A stretch of 64,000 nucleotides of DNA from Actinokineospora baliensis (GCF_016907695.1 NZ_JAFBCK010000001.1:124001-188000), one strand, 5' to 3'. Shown: positions 57,239-64,000, counted from the first letter of the stretch. Program-made: numbers and translations. The notes: generated from the sequence alone by a model not told the origin.

Positions 57239-58480
57239 CTACCCGACCGCTACCGGGAACTGCAGCATCCCCCTGATAATAAAGGAATCCCGGCGCCGCA
57301 CCTGACCGACCCGGCGCAGGTCCGGCAGCCGCCGCGCCACCGCGACCAACGCGATCTCGGCCTCGATCCTGGCCAGCGCGGCACCGAGGCAGAAATGGAT
57401 TCCGGCGGAAAAGGACAACGTGTCCGGGCCGGATTCCCGGCCGATGTCGAAACGGTCCGGCGCCGAATAGACCTCGGGGTCCCGGTTCGCCGCGCCCGCG
57501 CAGATCGCCAGTTCCGCGCCAGCGGGCACGACGTGGCCGTCGAGTTCGACGTCGGTGTGCGCGATCCGCCGGTACTGCTGCACCGGCGTGTCGTAGCGCA
57601 GGGTCTCCTGCACGACAGCGGGCGCGAGCGCGGGGTCGTCCTTGAACCGGGCCCACTGCTCGGGGGCACCCAGGAGCGCGCGCACCGCGTTGCCGATGAG
57701 GTTGACCGTGGTCTCGGTGCCCGCCAGCGGCAGGAACATGCACAGCGGCACCAATTCGTCCATCGCCAGCCGACCGTCGTCCACCGCGGGCAGCAGGTCG
57801 CTGATCAGGTCGTCGCCCGGCTCGACCCGGCGCAGCGCGACGATATCGGTGAACATCACCGTCATCTCGGCGATCGCGGCCCGCACGTCCCTGGCGACCT
57901 CGACCGAGGCGACCCCGTCGAGCAGGTAGGCCATCCGCCTGCTCAGCTGGAAGAACAGCCGCCGGTGCCGCTCGGGGATGCCGACGAGGTCGCCGATCAC
58001 CCGCAGCGGCAACTGCTGGGCGAAGGCGCTCATGAAGTTGAACTCCGCGCGCCCGGCCAGGATCCGGTCGATCAGCTCGTCGCACACCCGCTCGGCGACC
58101 GGCAGCCACTTCTGCAGCCGACGCGGGTTGAGCGAGGGCACCGACAGCTTGCGCAACCGCGTGTGCTCCGGCGGGTCGAGGCCGAGCATCGAGTTGTCGA
58201 ACGGCATGAACTCCGGCGCCTTGGTGCCGTCAGCGCGGCGCACGCCGAAACGCTTGTCCCGCAACACCTTGTTGGCCAGCCGGTAGCTCGCGGTCACCCA
58301 GACGCCGAGTCCGCTCAGGTGCAGCGGCCCCCGCGCGCGCACCTGCTCGTAGAGCGGGTACGGGTCTTCCGGCGCGCGCAGCAGCAACGCGTACGGGTCG
58401 CCGCGGTCGCTCACGGCGCGCAAGTGGTCCTGCCACAACGCCATCTGCGCCCGCGCCTGTCGATCCGCGAGGTCGGTCAT
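57239..58480 (-). CDS. Cytochrome P450
   Basis: 413 aa. I chose the ATG at 58480 (MTDLADRQARAQMALW) because GGGAGG lies about 6 bp upstream and the length suits bacterial P450s; longer in-frame extensions run through promoter DNA. Motifs: I-helix LAGTETT (near residue 252), the K-helix ExxR in ETLRYDTP, and heme-binding FSAGIHFCLG with the axial Cys364 (codon 57389-57391). It is a soluble class I enzyme that needs a ferredoxin partner, not seen here. Placed directly upstream of the PKS-III operon and divergent from the thioesterase homologue, it is probably a tailoring hydroxylase or epoxidase acting on the polyketide. The site of oxidation cannot be predicted. Confidence 0.95.
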   Translation of the reverse strand: MTDLADRQARAQMALWQDHLRAVSDRGDPYALLLRAPEDPYPLYEQVRARGPLHLSGLGVWVTASYRLANKVLRDKRFGVRRADGTKAPEFMPFDNSMLGLDPPEHTRLRKLSVPSLNPRRLQKWLPVAERVCDELIDRILAGRAEFNFMSAFAQQLPLRVIGDLVGIPERHRRLFFQLSRRMAYLLDGVASVEVARDVRAAIAEMTVMFTDIVALRRVEPGDDLISDLLPAVDDGRLAMDELVPLCMFLPLAGTETTVNLIGNAVRALLGAPEQWARFKDDPALAPAVVQETLRYDTPVQQYRRIAHTDVELDGHVVPAGAELAICAGAANRDPEVYSAPDRFDIGRESGPDTLSFSAGIHFCLGAALARIEAEIALVAVARRLPDLRRVGQVRRRDSFIIRGMLQFPVAVG

Positions 58481-58514
58481 GTTCCCCTCCCGCGCCACGC
58501 TAGACCGCGGTTCC

Positions 58515-58535
58515 CCCCTAGCTTCAACCCCTAGC
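58515..58535 (-). promoter_or_regulatory. Double CTAGGGG box upstream of the P450
   Basis: The minus strand contains GGCTAGGGGTTG followed two bases later by GCTAGGGG: two identical GCTAGGGG units 13 bp apart. The site lies about 35-55 bp before the P450 start codon, within the 241-bp divergent promoter region shared with the thioesterase homologue. Confidence 0.6.
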
Positions 58536-58595
58536 CCCATTGCGCCGTTCCGGTTCTTCACGCTCCGGGCGCCGTGGACATCCCGCGCTGGTGCT

Positions 58596-58609
58596 GCTAG
58601 GGGTTGCCC
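58596..58609 (+). promoter_or_regulatory. CTAGGGG box upstream of the thioesterase homologue
   Basis: GCTAGGGGTTGCCC on the plus strand, ending 113 bp before the GTG at 58722. Its spacing and sequence match the boxes before PKS-I and PKS-III, which also supports this start codon. Confidence 0.55.
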
Positions 58610-58721
58610 GGTGTCACCGGCTGCCGGCACCTTGGCCATGAGGCGCCGGAAAGTTCCCAACGCCCGCGCGCGGAGAGGAAGCCGGAGGCCATGGGCGGGC
58701 TCGGTCGCGCGGGGGACGCCC

Positions 58722-59435
58722 GTGGGTGATTCGTGGGTGTACCGGCTCCGGTCGGCGCCGCGGCCGAGGTGCAGGTTGGTGTGCTTCCCACCGGAGGGCG
58801 CCTCGGCGACGTTCTTCTTGCAGCTGGCCCAATCCATCGCGCGGCCGGTCGAGGTGCTCGGCGTGCAGTACCCGGGCCGCCGCGACCGCCGCCACGAACC
58901 GTCGATCACCTCCGTACCCGGCCTCGCCGACGGCGTCAGCTCCGAACTCGCCTGCCGGGCGGACCTGCCGATCGCCTTCCTCGGCCACGGCCTCGGCGCC
59001 GCGGTCGCCTTCGAGACCGCCGTGCGCGCCGAACGCGCGGGCCACCGCCCCGTGGCCCTGTTCGCCTCCGGCGCCCCGAGCCCGTCGCGCCTCGGTACCG
59101 CCGCCTACGTCGACACCGGCGAGTTCACCGAACCCACCCGGTTCCCCGCCCCCACCCCCCTGGCCACCCTGCACGGCGACCAGCGCGCCAGCGAAACCTA
59201 CCGCTGGCGCCCCCAAGACCGCGTCTCCTGCCACATCCTCGCCATGATCGGCGACACCGACCCGGCCGCCACCCACGCCGACGCGTGGAGTGAAGTCACC
59301 ACCGGCTGGTTCGAACTCCAACTCTTCTCCGGCGACCGCGGCTACCTGACGACGTTCGTGTCCACAGTGGCCAATACGGTGTCGGAGCGCATCACCGCCC
59401 TGTGCAAGTCCGCGAGCTCACCGGCAGCGGACTGA
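58722..59435 (+). CDS. Type II thioesterase homologue lacking the catalytic Ser and His
   Basis: 237 aa from a GTG with GGGGGAC about 6 bp upstream; ATG 58638 is a longer in-frame alternative without a ribosome site. The N-terminal half matches stand-alone type II thioesterases, which clear stalled chains from PKS carrier proteins (RLVCFPPEGASATFF, VQYPGRR). However, the nucleophile elbow is GHGLG (residues 88-92), with Gly (GGC, 58989-58991) where the catalytic Ser belongs, and the usual C-terminal GGHFFL is SGDRGYL, without the His. The stretch between the elbow and the GDTDP aspartate motif is also shorter than normal. Hydrolysis by the usual mechanism looks impossible. It may be a decaying gene or a non-enzymatic carrier- or acyl-binding protein. 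Family assignment is firm; loss of activity is inferred. Confidence 0.87.
   Translation: MGDSWVYRLRSAPRPRCRLVCFPPEGASATFFLQLAQSIARPVEVLGVQYPGRRDRRHEPSITSVPGLADGVSSELACRADLPIAFLGHGLGAAVAFETAVRAERAGHRPVALFASGAPSPSRLGTAAYVDTGEFTEPTRFPAPTPLATLHGDQRASETYRWRPQDRVSCHILAMIGDTDPAATHADAWSEVTTGWFELQLFSGDRGYLTTFVSTVANTVSERITALCKSASSPAAD
59361..59394. repeat. 34-bp repeat, copy 1 (3' end of the thioesterase homologue)
   Basis: This stretch (starting TCCACAGTGGCC and ending GCGCATCA) recurs at 59916-59949 with 2 mismatches in 34. Copy 1 is inside the coding region; copy 2 is non-coding. Confidence 0.85.
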
Positions 59436-59480
59436 CCGACGGCGGAACTTGGGTGCGCGGAGAAGTTGGCGCGGCCGGGG

Positions 59481-59570
59481 GCGGCGCCTAAGCGGCCTGC
59501 GGGTCGACGGTAGGGCGGGGTCGGGGCGGCGCCTAAGCGGCCTGCGGGTCGACGGTAGGGCGGGGTCGGC
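59481..59570. repeat. 45-bp perfect-to-near-perfect tandem duplication
   Basis: Two head-to-tail 45-bp copies, 59481-59525 and 59526-59570, each beginning GCGGCGCCTAAGCGGCCTGC; they differ only at the last base. It lies in the non-coding region and the near-identity suggests recent duplication. Confidence 0.92.
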
Positions 59571-59610
59571 TCGCCTTCGGCATTGCGCTGGACCCGGGGT
59601 GGGTTGGGTG

Positions 59611-59758
59611 TGCTCGATGGGGCGAACTTGTTTTGCGCGGGGCCCCTACGCCAGCCGTGGCAGGACCGCAAAAGCCGGGGCCGAAAAGCATGGCCCTGTC
59701 CGCGCACAACGCTACGACTGCCGCCACCCCACGCAAAACAAGTCCGCCCCATCGAGCA
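59611..59758. repeat. 32-bp inverted repeat with 84-bp spacer (MITE-like or bidirectional terminator)
   Basis: The left arm 59611-59642 begins TGCTCGATGGGGCG; the right arm 59727-59758 is its reverse complement with 30 of 32 positions matching. The arms contain CTTGTTTTGCG, unusually AT-rich for this DNA. It has no coding capacity. It could be a miniature transposable-element remnant or a long hairpin ending both convergent transcripts. Confidence 0.82.
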
Positions 59759-59915
59759 GTTGGCACCTCGGGTTCCTGGGAGCGGTGGTGCGGCGAGCTG
59801 AGCAGCCCTTGACACCGGAGCCGATCGGCAGCCCACCCAGGTGGTCGGAGCGCCGCCGAGGCGGGCGGCGGAGCGATCTCCAGCCACTGCGGGGACCGCG
59901 ACACCCGGCCCTGGA

Positions 59916-59949
59916 TCCACAGTGGCCCAGACGGTGTCGGAGCGCATCA
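59916..59949. repeat. 34-bp repeat, copy 2 (displaced copy of the thioesterase 3' end)
   Basis: Matches 59361-59394 at 32 of 34 positions, in the same orientation, 555 bp downstream of it and outside any gene. It suggests that the intervening DNA was inserted or duplicated at the end of the thioesterase homologue. Confidence 0.85.
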
Positions 59950-59955
59950 GCGTGA

Positions 59956-59973
59956 GTCGGCAGGCCTGCCGAC
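59956..59973. terminator. 18-bp perfect palindrome just after the LAL stop codon
   Basis: GTCGGCAGGCCTGCCGAC reads the same on both strands and can fold into a 7-bp stem with a 4-nt loop. It lies 10 bp beyond the stop codon of the regulator gene and is a plausible intrinsic terminator for it. Confidence 0.55.
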
Positions 59974-59983
59974 CGCCCGCTGC

Positions 59984-62491
59984 TCACATGGTCGGTGTGC
60001 GGTTGAGTTCGGTGGTGCGTCCGGTGTGGATGGCCAGGCCTGCTGGGAGGTCGGAGCGCTTGCGGACGCCGAGTTTTCGGTAGATCTTCGTCAGGTGTTG
60101 TTCCACCGTGCTGATCGTGATGTAGAGCTTGTGCGCGATCTCCCGGTTGGTGTGGCCGAGCGCGGCCAGCGTGGCCACCCGGTGTTCGGCGTCGCTCAGG
60201 GTTGAGGCGGCGTGGTCGGTGTGGTCCGGGCGGCGGGCGGGGACCCTGTCCAAGAGGCCTCGGACACCACACGCCGTCGCTTCGTCTGCGGCGGTTTTGG
60301 CTATTCGGCGGGCTCGGCCCGCGTCGCCCCGGGTGGCTATGGCGGAGGAGAGTTCGGCCAGGGCCACGGCGGCGGCGTAGCGGTCGCCGGTGGCGCGGAA
60401 CGACTCGGCGACCTCGTGCAGCAGGCGCACCGGGTGGTGGCCCGCCAGGGCGATGATCCGCATCGAGCGGGCCCGGGTGTGGCGGGCGGCCGCGGCGGGC
60501 AGGTCGGCTTGCGCGCGGGCGAGGTGCGCGGCGGCGCGGCCTCGGCCCAGGCGGAGGTGGGCTTCGGCGAGGTCGGTGCGCCACGGGACCAGTGCGGGCA
60601 GGTCGACACCGGCCGCGGCCAGGACGCGGCCGCAGGCTTGGAAGTCCGCGATGGCGGCGAGCACGCGGTCCGAGGCGAGGTAGTGGTGCCCGCGGGCCCG
60701 CAGGTACCGCGCGCCGACCACCGTGCCGGTCATGCCGTCGGGGACCACCTCGCGCAGCGCGGCGCTCTCGGCGTTGCCCATCGCCGTGTCGGCGGCGATC
60801 ATCGTCGACAGCGGTAGACCTATCAGCACGCCCCACGACCGGGCGGGCAGCAGGGCCAGGCTGCGCCGTGCCGTGTCCCGCGCGGTGCGGATCGCGCCCT
60901 GCCGCAGTTCGACCTCGGCGCGCACCGCGCCCAGCAGCGCCGACCACGTGGTCGCGCGCCGCCGCTCGGCCTCGCCGACCAGGTCCGCGCACCAGCGTTC
61001 CGCCAGGTCGACCCGGTCGGCCATCAGCAACGCGGTCACCGCCGAGGCCAGCACCTCCAGGGTCCGGTCCCCCAGCGGGCACCCGTGCAGCACGCGCTCC
61101 GCGTCGGCGACGACGTCGGGCAACGCGCCGCGGACGAGCCCGGGGACCAGTGCGGCGGCGGCCCGTTCCCAGGACCGCGTCACCCGCACCGACGGCGACG
61201 TGCCGCGGATCCACTCGTTGGCCAACGCCATCCCGACGTCGTCGTGGACCTTGCCGGGGTCGTTGTGCCACAAAGTGAACCGCAGCGCCACCGCGGGGTC
61301 CACTTCGGACAGATGGGGGCTCTCCCCCGGGTTGTGCCGCCACACCGCGCCTGCCAGGTCGGCGGCGGTCTGCTCGCGGACGCGGCCCGAGGTCATCGGC
61401 AGCGCCCGCTGCAGGCACCGCACCGCGAACTCGCCCCGGTCGGTCGCGATCGCGTCCAGCGCGGCCGACCTCAGCACCGGGACCACCCAGTCGGGCAGGT
61501 CGGTGCCCGCGGCGACCACGAGCCGGGCCACCTCGACCGGTCGCGCGCGGCGCTGGTGCAGGACCCGGGCCGCGCGCAGGTGTAATCGGGCCGATTCGAC
61601 CGGCGGCAGGCCGTCGAGCACCGCGGAGCGGACCGCGTCGTGGCGCAGCCGCCAACCGACCAGCACCCCCGCGGAGGTGAGCACACCGGTCAGCCGCGCG
61701 GCCGCCGTCTCGGTCTGGTCGGTCAGCTCCGCGATCGCCGCGGGCGAGGACCACGACCCCAACACCGCCAGCGCCCTGGCGACGGCGAGCAGCCTGGGCT
61801 CCCAGCGGTGCAGGCAGGCGACCACGGCTTGGCGGAAGGCGAACCCGGGCTCGGCCGCGGCCGGGTCGTCCTGGTTGTCGGCGAGCATGGCGTGCAGCAG
61901 CAGCGGGTTGCCGCCGGTGGCCCGGTGGTACGCGGGGGCCGCGCTGTCGTCACCGGTGCGGGCGCGCAGGAACTCGGCGACGCCGTGCTCGGTGAGCAGG
62001 CCGAGCCGCAGCCGGTGGTCGGCGTGCGTGGTCAGTTCACCCGATAGGGGCTCCCAGTCGGTCACCACGACCAGCACGGGTAACCCGGTCGCGCGCTCGC
62101 GCACCTGCCCGAGCAGCCGCAGCGACGCCGCGTCCACGTGTTGGACGTCGTCGACAACCAGCACCACTGGCCGCTTCCGGGCTTCGGCGAGCACCCGGTC
62201 GGTGAACTCGCCGTCGCCGGGGAGACCGGACTCGAGCTGCCGCACCGCGCCGAGGGGGATCTCCCGCTCCTCGCGCGAGCCGGACGCCGTCAGCAGCAGT
62301 GCCCCGGAGGCGCCGAGGCGGTCGACGAACAGGTCGAGCAGGCTCGTCTTGCCGCTGGCGGGCCCGCCGACGACGGCGACCACCCGCACCCCGCCCAGCG
62401 CGCACTCGGCGAGGTGGCCCACCAACGCCTCGACCGCGTTGTCGCGTTCGACCAGCCGCCGTTGGACCGACTGGCGTTCGACCAGTGTCAT
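59984..62491 (-). CDS. LAL-family (large ATP-binding LuxR) transcriptional regulator
   Basis: 835 aa. I chose the ATG at 62491 (MTLVERQSVQRRL), preceded by GGAGGGAAGG; the GTG 18 bp upstream would use that ribosome site as codons. The N-terminal ATPase has Walker A GGPASGKTS (residues 42-50) and Walker B RPVVLVVDD (about 107-115). The middle is a long helical, TPR-like region. The C-terminus (about residues 765-820) is a LuxR helix-turn-helix (LSDAEHRVATLAALGHTNREIAHKLYITISTVEQHLTKIYRKLGV). Such proteins are usually pathway-specific activators of PKS clusters. A TTA codon at 61583-61585 (Leu303) suggests translation limited by the bldA tRNA, tying the cluster to development. Its likely targets are the CTAGGGG boxes listed here; that link is inferred. 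Confidence 0.94.
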   Translation of the reverse strand: MTLVERQSVQRRLVERDNAVEALVGHLAECALGGVRVVAVVGGPASGKTSLLDLFVDRLGASGALLLTASGSREEREIPLGAVRQLESGLPGDGEFTDRVLAEARKRPVVLVVDDVQHVDAASLRLLGQVRERATGLPVLVVVTDWEPLSGELTTHADHRLRLGLLTEHGVAEFLRARTGDDSAAPAYHRATGGNPLLLHAMLADNQDDPAAAEPGFAFRQAVVACLHRWEPRLLAVARALAVLGSWSSPAAIAELTDQTETAAARLTGVLTSAGVLVGWRLRHDAVRSAVLDGLPPVESARLHLRAARVLHQRRARPVEVARLVVAAGTDLPDWVVPVLRSAALDAIATDRGEFAVRCLQRALPMTSGRVREQTAADLAGAVWRHNPGESPHLSEVDPAVALRFTLWHNDPGKVHDDVGMALANEWIRGTSPSVRVTRSWERAAAALVPGLVRGALPDVVADAERVLHGCPLGDRTLEVLASAVTALLMADRVDLAERWCADLVGEAERRRATTWSALLGAVRAEVELRQGAIRTARDTARRSLALLPARSWGVLIGLPLSTMIAADTAMGNAESAALREVVPDGMTGTVVGARYLRARGHHYLASDRVLAAIADFQACGRVLAAAGVDLPALVPWRTDLAEAHLRLGRGRAAAHLARAQADLPAAAARHTRARSMRIIALAGHHPVRLLHEVAESFRATGDRYAAAVALAELSSAIATRGDAGRARRIAKTAADEATACGVRGLLDRVPARRPDHTDHAASTLSDAEHRVATLAALGHTNREIAHKLYITISTVEQHLTKIYRKLGVRKRSDLPAGLAIHTGRTTELNRTPTM

Positions 62492-62650
62492 CCGGCCTTC
62501 CCTCCACACCCGGCGAGCGGCGTCCGACGGGGGAATCTACTCCCGCCGCGGGCTGTCGGAGAAGTGACCGGGCGAGCCGGATCATTGCCGAACAGATATT
62601 TTCCCGTTAACGCCACGCGGCCGGACGACTTTCGTCATCATGGGGTCGAA

Positions 62651-62669
62651 TAGGGGTGTCCAGGGGTGG
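62651..62669 (+). promoter_or_regulatory. TAGGGG direct-repeat box upstream of the LAL/carboxylase pair
   Basis: TAGGGGTGTCCAGGGGTGG: two AGGGGTG cores 10 bp apart on the plus strand. It lies 160 bp upstream of the LAL start and 167 bp upstream of the carboxylase start, in the same family as the other boxes. It could mediate autoregulation. Confidence 0.45.
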
Positions 62670-62753
62670 ACAACGGGACTCGGCAACCAACCTACCCGCA
62701 GGTCAGAACCGGCGGTTTCCCCGGAACGGGGAACGTGGGGCGAGCTGGTCCGG

Positions 62754-62778
62754 TTAGGGCGGGATAGGGGGTTGTCGG
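62754..62778 (+). promoter_or_regulatory. TAGGGG direct-repeat box upstream of the second carboxylase
   Basis: TTAGGG at 62754-62759 and ATAGGGGGTTGTCGG at 62764-62778, cores 10 bp apart. The site ends 58 bp before the carboxylase ATG, the same spacing as the box before the other carboxylase gene (57 bp). Confidence 0.5.
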
Positions 62779-62835
62779 CTTCGGGTCGCCCCTGGGATCG
62801 TCGGAAATCCCGGAGCCGGGTGGGGGGAAACAGCC

Positions 62836-64000
62836 ATGACAGTTGTCGCCGGACATTCCCGTGGGGATAGCGCGCACACGCCTGACCCGCGTGAACCGCG
62901 AGAGCGGCTGGCGCGGTTGCTCGACGAGGGCAGCGCGGTGGACCTGAGCGACACGGGCCCCGAGACGACCGCGGTGACCGCTGTGCGGGGCCGGATCAAC
63001 GGTGCCCCGGTGGTCGCCTACTGCACCGACGCGACCAACCGCGGCGGCTCGCTCGGCGCCGCGGAGGCCGACCGCATCATCGTCGCCATCGACCTGGCCG
63101 TGCGGCTGCGCGTGCCGGTGATCGGCGTGTGGCACTCCGGCGGCGCCAAGCTCGCCGACGGCGTGGAGTCCATGGACGGGGTCGGGCGGATGTTCGCCGC
63201 GATGACCCGCGCGTCCGGCCGGATCCCGCAGCTGTCGGTCGTGGTCGGCCCGGCGGCGGGCGCGGCGGCCTACGGACCCGCGCTCACCGACCTGGTGATC
63301 ATGTCCACCGGCGGCAGGGTGTTCGTGACCGGCCCGGATGTGGTGCGCAGCGTCACCGGCGAGCAGGTCGACATGGAGGGCCTCGGCGGGGTCGAGGCGC
63401 ACGGCCGCCGCTCCGGCGTGGTGCACGTGACCGTCGGCAACGAGGACGAGGCCTACGCCAGGGCCCGCGCGATCACCACGCTGTTCACCCGCCCCGGCCT
63501 GCTCGACGTGCGCGCGGTCGGCGCGCCGAGGCAGCTGCGGGACCTGCTGCCGGAGTCCGCCAAGCGCGCCTACGACGTGCGGCCGCTGGTCAAGGCCGTC
63601 CTCGACGACGGTGCCTTCGAGGAGTTGCAGGCGCGTTGGGCGCCCAACATCGTGGTCGGCCTGGGCAGGCTCGCGGGCCGCGCGATCGGTGTGATCGCGA
63701 ACAACCCGCTGCGCAAGGGCGGCTGCCTGGACTCGCTGTCGGCGGAGAAGGCCTCGCGGTTCGTGCGGATGTGCGACAGCTTCGGGATCCCGCTGCTGGT
63801 CATGGTCGACGTACCCGGGTACCTGCCAGGCGTTGGGCAGGAGTGGGGCGGGGTGGTTCGCCGCGGCGCGAAGCTGCTGCACGCCTTCGCCGAGGCCGCC
63901 GTACCTAGGGTCACCCTGATCACGCGTAAGGCCTATGGCGGCGCGTACATCGCGATGAACTCCCGTTCGCTGGGCGCGACCGCGGTGTTCGCCTGGCCGG
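62836..64000 (+). CDS. Second acyl-CoA carboxylase beta subunit (partial, 3' end outside window)
   Basis: The ATG at 62836 follows GGGGGGAAA; 388 codons lie in the window and the frame is open at the right edge. It has the carboxyltransferase fold with oxyanion-hole segments HSGGAKLADG and KAYGGAYIAMNSRSLGAT and the GPAAGAAAYGPALTD loop. Compared with the carboxylase at 24438-26003, it lacks the N-terminal region of about 30-40 residues and differs throughout, so it is a distinct subfamily, not a duplicate. Divergent carboxylases of this kind near PKS genes can make malonyl-CoA or longer alkylmalonyl-CoA extenders. It may feed the GAGH-type AT in PKS-III, but that is inference. A biotin carrier/carboxylase partner is not in the window. 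Confidence 0.9.
   Translation, partial: MTVVAGHSRGDSAHTPDPREPRERLARLLDEGSAVDLSDTGPETTAVTAVRGRINGAPVVAYCTDATNRGGSLGAAEADRIIVAIDLAVRLRVPVIGVWHSGGAKLADGVESMDGVGRMFAAMTRASGRIPQLSVVVGPAAGAAAYGPALTDLVIMSTGGRVFVTGPDVVRSVTGEQVDMEGLGGVEAHGRRSGVVHVTVGNEDEAYARARAITTLFTRPGLLDVRAVGAPRQLRDLLPESAKRAYDVRPLVKAVLDDGAFEELQARWAPNIVVGLGRLAGRAIGVIANNPLRKGGCLDSLSAEKASRFVRMCDSFGIPLLVMVDVPGYLPGVGQEWGGVVRRGAKLLHAFAEAAVPRVTLITRKAYGGAYIAMNSRSLGATAVFAWP

Larger units (their letters stand above)
59436..59983. other. Repeat-rich non-coding region between convergent genes
   Basis: The 548-bp gap between the thioesterase homologue and the LAL gene contains a 45-bp tandem duplication, a 32-bp inverted repeat, a partial copy of the thioesterase gene's 3' end and an 18-bp palindrome (separate entries). 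Open frames exist on both strands, but they consist of the repeats, have no family resemblance and are not called as genes. Confidence 0.7.
62492..62835. promoter_or_regulatory. Divergent intergenic region between the LAL and carboxylase genes
   Basis: This 344-bp gap holds promoters for both directions. It contains two CTAGGGG-type sites (separate entries) and an AT-rich patch at about 62590-62640 (ATATTTTCCCGTTAACG) that could be part of the LAL promoter. I see no small gene. Confidence 0.65.

Noticed and set aside
54938..58534. Plus-strand open frame (about 1198 codons) opposite PKS-III and the P450
   Set aside because: It spans two well-supported minus-strand genes and their promoter; the translation is Arg/Gly/Glu-rich shadow sequence.
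58481..58909. N-terminal extension of the P450 to an upstream start
   Set aside because: It would add about 143 residues of low-complexity sequence across the promoter boxes; the ATG at 58480 has a good ribosome site and gives a normal P450 length.
59342..59955. Two open frames on opposite strands in the repeat-rich gap
   Set aside because: They consist of the tandem and inverted repeats, lack ribosome sites and show no recognisable domain.
59712..61754. 680-codon minus-strand frame overlapping the LAL gene in another frame
   Set aside because: The LAL frame has complete Walker and HTH motifs; this frame is Arg/Gly-rich without motifs.

Overview
The window is a stretch of GC-rich actinomycete DNA that lies almost entirely inside one modular type I polyketide synthase (PKS) gene cluster. 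The evidence for an actinomycete is the GC-biased third codon positions, the LAL/LuxR-family regulator, and rare TTA codons concentrated in a few genes. The genus cannot be fixed from sequence alone, and the polyketide is not one I recognise. Both ends are open: a PKS gene runs off the left edge and a carboxylase gene runs off the right edge.

Layout, left to right. Positions 1-4536 (minus) hold the 5' part of a PKS gene (PKS-II: KS-AT-DH-ER, cut by the edge). Positions 4562-21382 (minus) hold PKS-I, with a KSQ loading module and three extension modules, and a 26-unit tandem-repeat linker between modules 2 and 3. Positions 21737-27274 are a non-PKS cassette: an ABC ATPase and its membrane partner (plus), a propionyl-CoA-carboxylase-type beta subunit (minus) and an MFS exporter (plus). 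Positions 27263-57106 (minus) are a tight three-gene operon, transcribed PKS-III (three modules), PKS-IV (one module), PKS-V (two modules). Positions 57239-58480 (minus) encode a cytochrome P450. Positions 58722-59435 (plus) encode a type II thioesterase homologue that has lost its catalytic Ser and His. Positions 59436-59983 are a repeat-rich non-coding stretch. Positions 59984-62491 (minus) encode the LAL regulator. From 62836 a second acyl-CoA carboxylase beta subunit begins and leaves the window.

How it works together. The KSQ loading module with a methylmalonyl-type AT should start the chain with a propionyl unit. Nearly all extender ATs carry the malonyl signature (HAFH). One in PKS-III carries the methylmalonyl signature (YASH) and one carries GAGH, which resembles the ethylmalonyl/unusual-extender class. 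The two carboxylase subunits fit extender supply. The P450 is a likely tailoring oxidase, and the ABC and MFS proteins are likely export or self-protection. No chain-terminating TE domain is present, so chain release must be encoded elsewhere. A recurring promoter box, core GCTAGGGGTTG, lies upstream of nearly every transcription unit and is the best candidate operator for the LAL protein. The LAL gene itself contains a TTA codon, suggesting bldA control.

The least ordinary features are: (i) the roughly 26-copy 13-residue repeat linker in PKS-I; (ii) AT-rich palindromic repeats, alien in base composition, embedded at the same place in all eight malonyl-type AT domains; (iii) the catalytically dead thioesterase; (iv) a roughly 120-residue insertion inside one DH domain; and (v) the shared CTAGGGG boxes.
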